A stretch of DNA of 64,000 bases from Phallusia mammillata (GCA_003260075.1 QLIY01000073.1:122464-186463), one strand, 5' to 3'; positions 49,201 through 60,882 are shown, counted from the stretch's first letter. Program-made: numbers and translations. Notes: generated from the sequence alone by a model not told the origin.

Positions 49201-52200
49201 TCAACACCAACATCCAGAACAAAGTTCTCTTTCTTCCAGCCCTGAAATATACCACTAACATAAAAACAATACACAAAAAAGTGATCAAAAAAATTCAATG
49301 CATTTTAAACTGACGTTACACCTGTATCAACATTACCATGTAAAATAAAATAAATAATTGCCAAAAAGCCTATTTTGTGAAAAGGGTACATTTAAATCAG
49401 TACAAATAAAATTGACATTTTATTGCACTGTTTCCGTATCTATGTAATTCTTAAAATTAACAACCACACCCTTTGTGGATTATGGAAATTATTTGTAAGT
49501 TAGCAGTATTTTGGACTTACCATGGCCGATCAATAAGAATTCCACACAACACATATGATGGAAGTTCGACAAGAGCTGATAAAGCCAAACTCAGGTAAAT
49601 ATTCGGGTTCAATTTACCCCCGGTTAATCCATAATAGGAAAAGCTGCACACAAACCTAAAACAACAATATTGGGTTTCACAACAAAAAACGCAGATCCAC
49701 ATTTAAAAGCAACAAGTTTTATCTGCTATCAGGGCTCGTATATTGAACTTTGAAATTTGTTTTAAGTGGGCCAATTGCTTCATACGTGTGATTTACAGTT
49801 CATTAAACATGTCTGCAAAAACAGAGACTATTTTTTTACCAGAAACAGAACAGCTATTGCCGAGATTGCCTTATATTTCATCACTTGCCAATGCAGTAAA
49901 AAAAGCACACAAAATGCCAATAATAGCAGATTTCAAAACAATACATTGCACCCAACATAAGCTGACCATAAGTCCATGTTTTTTTCAATGCTGTAAATTT
50001 GAAATTATTTCTTTCGTGTTGTATAGACAGTATAATAGTCCTTACCAGAGATAACACATTGCGATTGTCCTCACAGCTATTTCCTTGAATGAGAACAAGT
50101 CCCTTACTGTATATTTTTTGGCCTTTTCATTCTTTGAAACTGCTTTCGGGGCAAGGGTAATTACCCCCCCCCCTCCTTACCAGAGATAACACATTGCGAT
50201 TGTCCTCACAGCTATTTCCTTAAATGAGAACAAGTCCCTCACTGTATATTTTTTGGCCTTTTCATTCTTTGAAACTGCTTTGGGGGCAAGGGTAATTGAA
50301 TCACCTGCACACATCAACAAATGTTAGAACCATAAATTTATTGATTAACAACTGGATGAAATAAAATATCAGGACAAACTTTAATAGCATAAAAAGAACT
50401 TAAAAAATGTGTTTAGGCTTATAAAAAAGTAAGAAATTTTGGAAAAATGAGAATTAACATTGTCAGATGCCATATGCAATGACAGGTTGTGGAAAGTTCG
50501 GTTTAATGGCAAAATGAGTAGCTTTATTACCGGGAACTAAAATGACAGGAAATGCTTACTGTGCATGACATGCAATATGTCTGAGGCAAAACATTGTTAG
50601 TAAATTTCATATCTGTGAGTCAATAAATTTTTGTAGGTCCCTAAAAAATCCTACAACCAGACATAATTTTATGTTTAAACAGCTGTGGAATATAAATTAA
50701 AGACATCTGTTGTGTCTTGTGAAATAGAATAAAAGGAAAAATTCAATAAAACCATTACTTACACTCTTTTGGAGTTCTTCCATTATATTTTGCAATATAT
50801 CGCAGAACTTTTTCCGCTTCATTTGTTCGCCCTTGTGAATAAAGCCAGCGCGGGGATTCAGGAACATAACTAAAAAATATATTTTTAATATCACATTATT
50901 TCTTCCCATGAGAACAACAGACTAAAAACTAATAGCAAAGTTAAGACTAACTTAGATTCCTCAAATACTCAATGACATTACATTTTTTTCTAGATACAAC
51001 AAACACAGAGTAGGATGATTCGAATATTATTTCCTGAAATTACCTTGTAACCAAAATCCATATATTACGTGAACATTCTTAAATGACTTGACGGGGAAAA
51101 AATATTGTTCAAAAACCTTAGTTCTCTAACAACATATTACAAAAAAAAATTAGTTATTTTGGAAAATAAATAGATCAAGCCAAATTTTCAGCCACTACAT
51201 CTTAAACTACAAAAATGGTCTGACAGTACTGCAATGAATCACTACTCAATGGTGGAATTTAAATCAGATTGTCATTTTTGGTCAGTGGTTTAAATTTTGC
51301 TGCAGCTTGCCAGCTAAGTAATACTTTGTCATGTATAGAACACCAACACCAGCCATTGATATTTACAACCAATAAGCTCATGTAAAAACACCATTGTCCC
51401 TGCGGGGAAGGACACACACTGTGTAAAATTTTAAAAAAACTTACAAGTAGCCAACACAGAGCAAAACTCCAGGTAGAGAAGTGACAAGACATACATCTCT
51501 CCAGTTTGGTACCTGACTTCCGACAAGAGCAAGCAGAGCGATACCACATGCAAACATAGCTGGTAAAATGTTTCCTGCAGCCAAAATATGTTAATGTCAT
51601 GTATACACCGTGTAGGTAAATATATATTACTGTTAAAAAAAACATAAATTCACAACTGGGATCAGCTCTGAAGCTTCTATGCAGACCAGCGATCATGGTA
51701 CACTCATATATAAATCACAGTGTGCCAGGCCCATTGAGGGCGCCATACCGAATCAGCCGGTCACCAAGCATTGACCACCATATGGCAAGGCATAGGCTAG
51801 AAAAAGATACCCTGTGGTGGGATTCGAACCCATGAAAGGAGTCTATATATTATTGTATTATACAATGCCACTATTCAGTTTGTACTTTGGTTTAGTAAAT
51901 TTCACACTCCAATTGACAAGTACACAACAATTCAAAACTGAACATTCACAGTTCAGTAGAGCATAACAATTGATATTGTTTTCCAATGTTAAAGGTTGGC
52001 TCCTAAAAAATTCTCCAAAAATGTATAAAACACTGAAATCATCCGAAAAAATAACTTAGCTACCTGTAATGGTCCAAACTGAAGAGCCCAATAACTCCTG
52101 TACAAGCACAAAAGACACAAGGACAGTTCCGCCTTGGAAAATTCCAGCCACAAATCGAATCAGGGCATATATCTGATAGCTGTTTGCAAAAGCACCAAGG

Positions 52201-55200
52201 AATGTAGTGAATACTAACAGACCAAAAACTGAAAAAGAATGTGAACAGTTGACCATCTTAATACTGCTACAGTTACAGTCTGTTTATAGACTAAAACGTT
52301 TTATCTGTAACTGTAAGCATAATTTACACATACATACACCATTAATCATGTAAAAAGCTACCATAGTTTAAATGTTGACAAACTAATTTTTCTAGTATCT
52401 TATGTATCAACAGAAAAATAATATGGTTGTCACACATAAACATATGATAAAAGAAAATGAAATTTTAACTTGTTGTGTTTTTAAACATATAAATTCTGCC
52501 ATGAATATTGTGAACAAATGTTTTCACAAGTAAAACTGTGACATACCTTTATAGAGAACAGCTTTTCTGCCAAAAGTATCAGACAACTGTCCAATTATCA
52601 TGTTTCCAACAAGAACGCCACCCATAAACACGGACTGGGTTAGATCAACAATCCACATTTTATCAAATAATCCCCACTGTAAAGCAAATTATTTTGTTAC
52701 TAAATTGGACTCCTTATAAATATTTTTTGACTTTAAATTATATCAATGATTATCATGGTATTGACAACTGTCATTAGCTGGATACAGATACAAGTTATAA
52801 AAGATTGGGTTACAAATTATAATTATAATATGCATGCCAGGCCCATTAAAGGCAATCAGCCGGTCACCACAACAGGAGTCTTTCCGGCACTCTTTGATGG
52901 GTTACAATTAGTTTTAAAAAGCATGTTTAAACTAGAAGGGTGGCTTAGCACATATTGCCCTTGCATATACACTATAACCTATATTAAAACATAAATATAT
53001 TTCCTATGCTTATTTTGTATTGGGTCCCATATTATCCATCGTCTTTTATAACTTTAGTCGTTTCTGCAGGCAAAAACTCATGGGTCCCCACATATGCAAA
53101 GTTGAAAATAATGGAATTCAGGAGATAACCATGAGAAAGTCGGGTGTTGTAAGGTAAAACACAGTGATCGGCACTGGGCTTAAATAATAATACTATGTAG
53201 AATACAAACTATAAAATTAGATTCACCCCAGATATTGTTTGAAGTATGTCCTATTTAACGTTTTAAAAATCTGGCCCATTTTAGGGGGCGAGTGGGGTAA
53301 ATACTGGGGTTATCAACAAAAACAAAGTGGGATGCACATCTCGATAAATATATCTACCATCTGTGTAAATTTCAGCCAAATCCATCAAACATTTGATAGA
53401 AAAACGAGTCGGACAAACTTCGGGGGAAAAATACCCAATTTAGGGGGCTAGCGGGGCAAATACTGGGGTTATCAACAAAAACAAAGTGGGATGCACATCT
53501 CGATAAATATATCTACCATCTGTGTAAATTTCAGCCAAATCCATCAAACATTTGATAGAAAAACGAGTCGGACAAACTTCGGGGGAAAAATACCCAATTT
53601 AGGGGGCTAGCGGGGCAAATACTGGGGTTATCAACAAAAACAAAGTGGGATGCACATCTCGATAAATATATCTACCATCTGTGTAAATTTCAGCCAAATC
53701 CATCAAACATTTGATAGAAAAACGAGTCGGACAAACTTCGGGGGAAAAATACCCAATTTAGGGGGCTAGCGGGGCAAATACTGGGGTTATCAACAAAAAC
53801 AAAGTGGGATGCACATCTCGATAAATATATCTACCATCTGTGTAAATTTCAGCCAAATCCATCAAACATTTGATGGAAAAACGAGTCGGACAAACTTTGG
53901 GAAGAAAAAAAAAATTCCGTTCATGTTTCATGAAGCCCTTAAGATTAGCAGAACTCAAATATTTATTTCGATAACAATTGCACAAGATAAAAACATTTTT
54001 TTACTACCCTGTCCTCAGTACATTAATTTAGTTTAATCATGTCACAATTTGTATATGGTGCAGTGCTGAGTGGTAGGAAAGGTTTACTTCACTAATACAG
54101 TGGTTCTCAACCGGGGTTCGACGAAGGTCTTTTTGAAGTTTTTTGGGGCTTTTTGGGCGCTAATAGGTGGTATATATATGATATAAACCAAGTATTTTAA
54201 AACAAAAAAGCACGTAAATGGCGGCCGTTGGTGAAATAAGAATCTGTGATGTCGCCGTCCTAGCAAAATGGTTGTGCACCCCTGCACTAAGGTTTTATTT
54301 TCTTTTTTTGACGTAACAAAAGAACATTGTGCGTGTTGTCCGTAATCAGAAAAAGAACGAAATTTTGTTGGCAGCAAAAACTTATTATATATTTATCTTT
54401 TTCATGTCTGTGTACAGATGCTAAAAACACAATGCTTAATTTTGGTAAAAACTAAAAATTCCCGGAATTAAAGCAATCTTGAAACAAGTTGCTTGTATTA
54501 TTATGTCAGGCAAACAGTAACTGTTGCCACTACGTTTGAACAAAAAATAATTCCGACCCACCAAACAAAATGGCTTAAAAATCTAGGATGTAACTTTGGG
54601 GTTCGACCAAAAGCTGAAGAATATGGTAGGGGTTTGGCCGTTACAAAAAGGTTAAGAACCACGCACTAATAGGACAAACTACTGTGCATAACAAAGCATT
54701 CTTCTTAAATTCCTATGTCAAACATCCAAAATCTTTGTGCCAACCTTGGAGCTTAGGGAATCATGTATATATGTGTAACTGGAGAGTGAAGGCTCCACAA
54801 CCTTGGTATGTTATGTAAAGTCGCACACCTTTGGCCTAAATAAAATAACTACCTCTGTTACAATAGTAGTAATTTGTGAGTGCATTTTTCCTCTTGAAGA
54901 CGTGTTTAGTTGTGGTTTGGCCCCAACCACAATATTTTGAACCATTTGCAGTCCGAGGAAGACCTAAAAACATTTTTAAACGTGAGGTTATTGTTCATGG
55001 AGAACAGTTTGTAGAGTTCAACACAGTTGTTAAGTCTGATGAGTATTATACAGTACAAGTAGACATAAAAAAGTGACATGTTTTTTTGTTTAGAGGTTTT
55101 GTCAAATAATCATCCCATTATCAGTGATATAAGGTTCATATACACTTGAGTTCCATAAAGCCATTGATAAAAAAAGGTGTATACTGTATAGCAATGGCAT

Positions 55201-55640
55201 AATTTTAAGCAAAGTATAAAGGACCTGCTTATGTGAAAAGTATAGCTGATAATGGCATGAGCATTTGCCAAAACGGCTGAACAATTAATATCAATTTAGG
55301 CTGTTATGTTCTGCACTAGACTAAATAGATCGTTGGATAGTGTTCCATTTATGGTTAAGATTCTTTTAAAATATTTCTTGTTAAAATATGGTTGTTGAGG
55401 ATAAGTTCTCAATGGCTTAAGCTTGCCTTGACTTAACGTTTGATAAAAGAATAACGATTTGTGATGTACGCAGCTTTGCATAGCAGGGTCGCATTTTCAG
55501 TAGAACAGCAGAACCAGTCCACTTTTTTACGAATAAAAAATACAATTTATACTTACATGCATGGTCGCTAAAGATACAAAGAGAAGAAGCTGAAATTTTC
55601 CAAATGCACCAACGCGAAAAAAAGCTTGTTCCACGTCCAT
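46267..55640 (-). CDS. SLC22-family organic ion transporter
   Basis: Plasma-membrane major facilitator transporter of the organic cation/anion (SLC22) family. Twelve exons join in frame to 485 residues: 55640-55557, 54963-54853, 52676-52547, 52228-52064, 51574-51445, 50869-50763, 50304-50181, 49655-49521, 49241-49153, 48854-48673, 46872-46699 and 46293-46267. Start [17 protein letters not shown] fits the family N-terminus. Signatures: [17 protein letters not shown], the MFS loop [10 protein letters not shown] (about 94-103), PESPRWL (about 210), [24 protein letters not shown] and LPETL near the end. The loop between TM1 and TM2 is only about 40 residues, shorter than in typical OCT/OAT proteins. 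Introns hold several MITEs, a SINE and a satellite. Substrate not predictable. A truncated exon 7 copy (50046-50163) follows a C10 junction. Confidence 0.9.
47138..47254. repeat. Short duplicate pair around a C10 tract
   Basis: 47138-47183 and 47206-47251 match and meet at ten C (47196-47205). Just before the C run the first copy jumps from 'gcgtgt' to 'aggcactaaa', text found about 85 bases further on in the second copy. This looks like an indel difference between alleles. Confidence 0.7.
47520..48254. mobile_element. hAT-type MITE, 735 bp
   Basis: Flanked by an 8-bp duplication ATTCCTAA (47512-47519 and 48255-48262). The ends are inverted: TGGCGTAGAGT on the left and ACTCTACGCCTA on the right, with GGGGGTGC/GCACCCCC just inside both ends. 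It lies in an SLC22 intron. Confidence 0.85.
48277..48574. mobile_element. hAT-type MITE, 298 bp
   Basis: Termini CAGTGGTGGGATTC and a TTCTACCACTG-type right end; perfect 8-bp target duplication TGTATATG at 48269-48276 and 48575-48582. The interior repeats 'gattcagccggttc' and 'accggttctat' blocks. It starts 14 bases after the previous element's target site. Confidence 0.9.
50039..50296 (-). repeat. Duplicate of SLC22 exon 7 across a C10 tract
   Basis: 50039-50160 repeats 50174-50296 with about three substitutions; ten C lie at 50164-50173. The left copy lacks the splice acceptor side of the exon. Confidence 0.85.
51720..51835 (-). mobile_element. tRNA-derived SINE copy
   Basis: Reverse-complement copy of the SINE seen at 13313. 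It has GGGTTCGAATCCCACCAC, then the 'tagcctatgccttgccat' block, 'gcttggtgaccggctgattcgg' and 'aatgggcctggcaca'. A fragment of the same tail is at 52832-52870 on the plus strand. Confidence 0.75.
52832..52870 (-). mobile_element. SINE 3' fragment
   Basis: The text 'gccaggcccattaaaggc...atcagccggtcacca' matches the 3' half of the 51720 SINE copy. Nothing further of the element is recognisable. Confidence 0.55.
53280..53905. repeat. Satellite, four copies of a 159-bp unit
   Basis: The phrase ATACTGGGGTTATCAACAA starts at 53301, 53460, 53619 and 53778, exactly 159 bases apart. Copies 2 to 4 are practically identical; the first and the end of the last differ more. Each unit has a G-rich part ('gggggctagcgggg') and an AT-rich part with a CATTTGATRGAAAAACGAG block. 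The unit is 53 codons long and part of it is open, but each unit contains a stop. Confidence 0.9.
54098..54663. mobile_element. hAT-type MITE, 566 bp
   Basis: Left end CAGTGGTTCTCAACCGGGG, right end GGTTAAGAACCACG, perfect 8-bp duplication CACTAATA at 54090-54097 and 54664-54671. Internal text 'ggggttcgac' occurs in both orientations near the ends. The last bases of the right end are mutated. Confidence 0.88.
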
Positions 55641-56394
55641 ATTAATTGTCCTGTATCCACAGAAGAGCCAAATTTTGATGTTAAAACGGCAGAAAATGTG
55701 TGACGTGTGTTGACGTTTGTGTGCACTCAACCATTAACAGTAAAAGCATAGATTTAATATTTTTATTTTTATATTTAATTTAAAATTTATTTAAACTTGC
55801 TTCATCTTTGTCGTAATTATTTTACAGGTGTGAAGATAAATCATAACTGTTCAATCAGTGAAAAAGTGCTTACAAAAAAAACTAAGTTTCTTAGTCATCA
55901 TTGGAAAATCAAGGAAAGTCAAGAACAACTTTTTTGTCTAATAACTCCATCATTCATTTCAGTTGCAAAAGGCAAGCATAAAGCCTAATATTGTGGTTTA
56001 GATATAGGTGATCGTGTTGTGCATTTAAAGATATGGAGTTTTGTTCTGTAAAAAAAGATGTTTTTACAGAAGTTGTAATAGTTTTATTTAATCCTCGTTA
56101 TAGGCTTTTTCTAATAAAATGAAGCACCAAGTAACATTTTAGAAACTGAATGCCTACACACAAAGCTTGTAATAGCTAAAAACTAGGAACAGCACCCCCA
56201 GTATTTTTAGGCACGAGTCGCCGCTGGTTTCATGAGCCGGAAGGAAGAGCACATACACACACACACAGGTTTTTCTAAACTGCAGTTTTTTACTTTAACA
56301 GAGTTTGTTGGTGATTAAATCATTAACAGTAAATAAGAAAGATATTTTAAAAAAATAATTTAAACCACTTGTAATGGTAATAGAAGCATTAGTG

Positions 56395-56611
56395 CAGGGG
56401 TTCTTAACCTGGGGTGCACGCACCCCCAAGGGGTGCGAGAACTGTTCCTAGGGGGTGCGGAGATGCTGAATCATTAAGGTTGGTCAGGTCTATTCTATTT
56501 AGGCAATTACAGAAGGGGGAGCGAAAATTGGTTAGTGATTTCAAAGGGGGTGCGAAAATTGGTTGGTGATTTGAAAGGGGTGCAGCAATGAAAAAAAGTT
56601 AAGAACCACTG
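56395..56611. mobile_element. hAT-type MITE, 217 bp
   Basis: Left end CAGGGGTTCTTAACCTGGGG, right end AGTTAAGAACCACTG, perfect 8-bp duplication CATTAGTG at 56387-56394 and 56612-56619. The interior repeats 'ggggtgcgaaaattgg'. Confidence 0.9.
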
Positions 56612-57605
56612 CATTAGTGGATGTCCAGATGTGCAAAAACAATCACAAACGCAACGTTGTGTATTTTTCATACTGAAACACATGTTAGCAAAGAGCAAGA
56701 TATACAGCTCTACTTTTGTTGCACGGCGAAAGTTTTTGGGATTCGTTCAAGTTAGCAATTAAATCAGACAACAACAAAAAAACGAACGTGGAATTTTAGC
56801 TCATGGAGCTTGTAGTCTACGAGCCATTTGTAATCATTAAAACCGACCAACTGAACAACTTGAATTGTTTCCTTATTGCCAAATGTTGATAGTGCGAAAA
56901 TTTGAGCGCGATACAGCTTGGTTAACGTAAACAAGGCGATAAACTAGTGTCAGTTGCGCTGGTGACTCGTGTATGGACTGTGGAAATACGTTACCCCTAT
57001 TTTAACTTGATGTTGCTTCTATCGAAAGAATGTGAGTTTCAGTAGCAATAAAGATTAAACTCTATTAAGCTAGTTAGATTGTATAGTGCACCAAATTATT
57101 TGATATGCCAGAAGAGCATCGTCTAGTTTATACATAAAACCCTGGCAGCAACAGTTTATGTAATATTTGTTTCTTTTACGTAAAGATTTTATTAGGTACT
57201 TGGCCGGTTGTCAGTCAGGCGTGGCCTACAAATTTGGCACTCGAACCAATGAATTAACTGCCGCTGGCTGTAACAGTTTGTTTCGCAAACCTAATACGTT
57301 TTTTGTTCCGGTATGCGCGCAAGTAGTTACCACCGCCAAATATCGCCGGTGCACAAGTATAGGGATAGAGTTGACGATTAGGTAGCTTCATAAGGCGCAG
57401 GTCTTATTCTTGGCATCATCACACGCCTGGTAAATGTGTTCACACAGTTTTAACGAGTTTTCAATGTACCAGGTTCGTTCGCGTTAATTATTAGCCTGCT
57501 CATGGACAGGAACAAGTTGTTTTGTTTACATTTACACCGCGAAATGCAGCATGCAGTACCTTTAGTGATAACAAGTACTGTAAGCATTTTGTCTCAATCT
57601 GTCCG

Positions 57606-57741
57606 AACTTACCAATTGTCAAGAGAATTGAATGATTACCTGATAGTTTACCAACTATGACGCTTAACCCCCCCCCCAACTTACCAATTGTCAAGAGAAT
57701 TGAATGATTACCTGATAGTTTACCAGCTGTAACTATGACGC
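57606..57741. repeat. Duplicate pair around a C10 tract
   Basis: 57606-57660 and 57678-57732 are the same apart from small changes; ten C lie at 57668-57677. Confidence 0.8.
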
Positions 57742-57835
57742 GTGTGTGTTTATGTGTTTGCAGTGAAACCTCAGCATCATTTGTGGTACCAGGACGAAAT
57801 AGGTGTAAGTTCGTTTTGCCATCATTTTGCCAATC

Positions 57836-60748
57836 ATGTCTAGTTTGAGGCTACGTTACGAAGACAGGGTTGTTATAGTTACTGGTGGCTCAAAAGGCAT
57901 AGGAGAAGGCATTGTTCGATGTTTTGGTAAGTATAAACAACCCTAATTAGCGTTCAAAACGAATGAATACAATGTAGCCTTTTCTGTATATGCTGGTTTT
58001 GGTAGCTCAGTGGGCTGACAGGGCAAAGTTCAATTGTCACAACTCTCAAACTTTATCCTGTTTTGTATATTTAAACGAAAATACTCCATATATCGTACCA
58101 CTATAAGTTTTATACGATATTTATGTTACTCGTGAAATGACGTTTGCTTTGCTTATTTCCGGGTTACATACTTTTTAGTGCGTGAAGGAGCAAAGGTTTG
58201 TTTCTGCGCGCGCGGCACTGAAGCTGGCTTGAAACTGCAAGACGAGGTCAACAAATCCGGACCAGGGGAGAGCTTTTTTATCCAATGCGACGTGTCAAGT
58301 GATGATGATATCAAGGTGCTTAACTGAAAATCAATTAAAATCATATCTAACTTCAAATAAAACTTTGTAAATGCTGATAGGTGGTGTATAGAGCTAAATT
58401 ATAAAAAACACAGCTCGAAATAGTAGGTTAGGGCCAAGTTTTAGACTAGGAACTAAGCCAGTGGTTCTCAACCTTTTTTCTTTCGTGGCCCACTTTGATT
58501 GCAAAAAAATTCTGTGGCCCAGTAAATTTTTGAGATAGAAAGAAATCAACTATAAAATAGGTTCAGAACAAAAAACAAAACAAAAACATTCCTTCTCAAT
58601 TCCTCCCCAAGCCATTATTCTTGTAAAATTGAGTGTAGTGACACAAATGAAAGTAAATTCTTAAAAAAAGCTTTCTATTTGGTTGGTCTGTGGCCCAATC
58701 AAAATGCTTCCATGGCCCACTGGTTGAGAACCACTGAACTAAGCTAACCTAAATAAAAGAATCACTTTTTGATAAGGTACAATTTCTCTTATCGCTAACG
58801 TTTTAAACGCCACGTTTTATTTTGATGTGAGTTAAAGTGTTAGTGTATTTTCCAATGGTGTTATTATCGCTAACGTTTTAAACGGTCCCCCCCCCCCCAA
58901 TCAAAATGCTTCCATGGCCCACTGGTTGAGAACCACTGAACTAAGCTAACCTAAATAAAAGAATCACTTTTTGATAAGGTACAATTTCTCTTATCGCTAA
59001 CGTTTTAAACGCCACGTTTTATTTTGATGTGAGTTAAAGTGTTAGTGTATTTTCCAATGGTGTTATTACATGTACACAATTAATTACCTGTCAACACTTT
59101 TGACACGCCCAATTGAAAATGTTGAAATTTAATTTTGACTCCCCGTGTCAAAGAGTTTGCCAGCAAAATTTTGTTTGAAGAAAGTCGTTGACGAGACGGT
59201 GAAAAGATATGGAACCATTGATTGTTTGGTAAACAATGCGGGCCAGCATCCCCCGAGCGAAAGGATTGATGACGTCACAGCTGAACACGTTCGCAATTTG
59301 CTCAACATAAATGTCGTCAGTTATATTCTGTTTACCAAGGTACCTAAAATTAGTACAGGATAATTGGTTTAAACATAAAATCCTGGCTTTTAAAATTCAG
59401 AATACCATTTCTGTGTCATATTTTTAACTATTATTTTTCTCGTGTGTTTAGTATGCATTGCCACATTTACGGAAACGACAAGGGAACATCATCAACCTAA
59501 CGAGCTTGGTAGCATCAATGGGACAACCTAATGCTATTCCATATGTTACTACAAAGGTGTGAAACAATAGTTAATTTGTATGTAGAAACTTTTTTATCAA
59601 ATGGACAAGATAGCAAAAAGATCGGTTTTATGTTGTTGCGGTTTGATTACACACTTCTTTCTTTTCTATTTGAATAAGGAAAGGAAGATGCCAGTTAGGC
59701 TAAATAAATATATTTCATAGAAATTCATTGACTGATTTGTTCCTTGGAAAGTATTTTCAGTCCTTTCTTTTCTATAGGATTGCTTGCGAAACAATAATGT
59801 TTTGCATATAAATCCTGTAGCACTATTAACAACCCTATTTTTGTACTCGTTCACTTAAGGGCGCCATTCTGTCGATGACGAAAGCAATGGCAATCGACGA
59901 AGCGGAACATCACGTGAGAGTTAACTGCATCAGTCCGGGCAACGTTTGGACGCCTATGTGGGAATCTGAGGCAAAAAACTCATCGAATCCGGTGGCGACG
60001 AAAGAAGCAGGCAGACAAGCACAGGTAAGATACATATTTGCCCCCCCCCCCCTTTTTGGAGGACATGTCCTCCTTTTTAACGAAAAGCAAGTTGTCCTCT
60101 AAGGACAATAAAAAATGCTCAAATGTCCTTTTTTAATTTTCTGTACTTACTAACTGTATAAATAACAATTGTGCCGTTAAAAACGGCCAAAGAGTATGAG
60201 TTGTTGTCATTGTTAATTTGAAACAATTTATAGTACGTTAAACTTCATCCAAATTGGACATAGATAAAAATTGTCTGCGTTTCGTCAAATATCTTTCATT
60301 TTCTTGGGCTCAAAAGTAAGTGTTAATATTCTTTGTCGGTAATGTGTCCTCCTTTTGGTGATGAAAATATAAATATGGTAGACCTAATATTTGCACAATG
60401 CATAAGACTTTGCAATTCGAACAGTGCACTGTCTGCAGCTTACTTATTCACTTTTTTTCGAATTCTCTATTCCTGGCAGCTTGTTGGGAGATACGGAACA
60501 CTTGAAGAATCCGGCAATTTGGCATTGTACATTGCTGCTGAAGCCACGTTTACCACTGGAGTTGATTTCCTTTTAAGCGGGGGAGCAGAACTGAGTTACG
60601 GAAGGCCCCCCCCCCACTTGAAGAATCCGGCAATTTGGCATTGTACATTGCTGCTGAAGCCACCTTTACCACTGGAGTTGATTTCCTTTTAAGCGGAGGA
60701 GCAGAACTGAGTTACGGAAGAAAAACAAGAATGCCGGAAGACCAGTAA
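57836..60748 (+). CDS. HSD17B14: 17-beta-hydroxysteroid dehydrogenase 14 orthologue
   Basis: NAD-dependent classical short-chain dehydrogenase/reductase. Exons 57836-57926, 58179-58315, 59181-59339, 59452-59556, 59860-60024 and a last exon starting at 60480. With the C10 duplication collapsed the product is 269 residues, against about 270 in vertebrate HSD17B14. Motifs: TGGSKGIG (cofactor binding, 16-23), DV at the end of beta-4, NNAGQHPP (94-101), catalytic Ser147, Tyr160 and Lys164 in YVTTK, then [14 protein letters not shown] and GGAELSYG. The match runs end to end with vertebrate HSD17B14 as I know it. As written, ten C at 60606-60615 followed by a repeat of the exon shift the frame at residue 261 and truncate it; the intact end is at 60700-60748 (TAA). 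The exon 3 acceptor (59180) is chosen by family alignment. Confidence 0.9.
57999..58065 (+). mobile_element. tRNA-like (SINE head or tRNA remnant)
   Basis: TTGGTAGCTCAGTGGGC matches the A-box region of tRNAs, followed at about the right distance by a weak B-box GTTCAATTGTC. The arms do not fold into a clean cloverleaf by eye, so this is more likely a SINE head or dead tRNA copy than a gene. Confidence 0.4.
58459..58736. mobile_element. hAT-type MITE, 278 bp
   Basis: Perfectly inverted ends CAGTGGTTCTCAACC and GGTTGAGAACCACTG; perfect 8-bp duplication AACTAAGC at 58451-58458 and 58737-58744. 'gtggcccactttgattg' and 'caatcaaaatg...catggcccac' extend the inverted repeat. It is in HSD17B14 intron 2. 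Its right end is copied again after the C10 at 58887. Confidence 0.93.
58697..59066. repeat. Duplicate pair around a C10 tract (HSD17B14 intron 2)
   Basis: 58697-58867 and 58897-59066 are near copies, separated by a short tail and ten C (58887-58896). The copied piece includes the right end and target site of the MITE. Confidence 0.85.
60041..60360. repeat. Poly-C and a 'tgtcctcctttt' repeat remnant
   Basis: Twelve C at 60041-60052 are followed by TTTTTGGAGGACATGTCCTCC. 'tgtcctccttt' or 'tgtccttttt' recurs at about 60065, 60123 and 60344, and 'aggaca' in inverted sense at 60099. This may be a degraded MITE. I do not see a copied flank here, unlike the other C junctions. Confidence 0.4.
60500..60720 (+). 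repeat. Duplicate of the HSD17B14 last exon across a C10 tract
   Basis: 60500-60604 and 60616-60720 are 105-bp copies differing at two bases (one of them silent). Ten C separate them. Confidence 0.9.
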
Positions 60749-60882
60749 ATCCACGTTACGAAAGGCTGCGGAAAAACGGAAAATTAGTTAATTTACGAAA
60801 TCAGCAATCAATGCAAAAGTGTATTGTAGGATATCTCGGAAAAATTTAATGATTAGTTTATTGGCCTACTGTACCTGTATCA

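Larger units (their letters stand above)
55731..57835. other. Divergent intergenic region, SLC22 and HSD17B14
   Basis: About 2.1 kb between two outward-facing genes. It holds a MITE (56395-56611), a CA microsatellite near 56256 and a C10 duplication near 57668. A 72-codon ORF at 57167-57385 has no recognisable features. A GTAAGT-like donor at 57804 may mark a 5' UTR exon of HSD17B14. Confidence 0.45.

Noticed and set aside
51796..51835. tRNA gene on the minus strand near the GGTTCGAATCCCACC motif.
   Set aside because: No A box or acceptor stem at the right distance, and the text matches the dispersed SINE at 13313.
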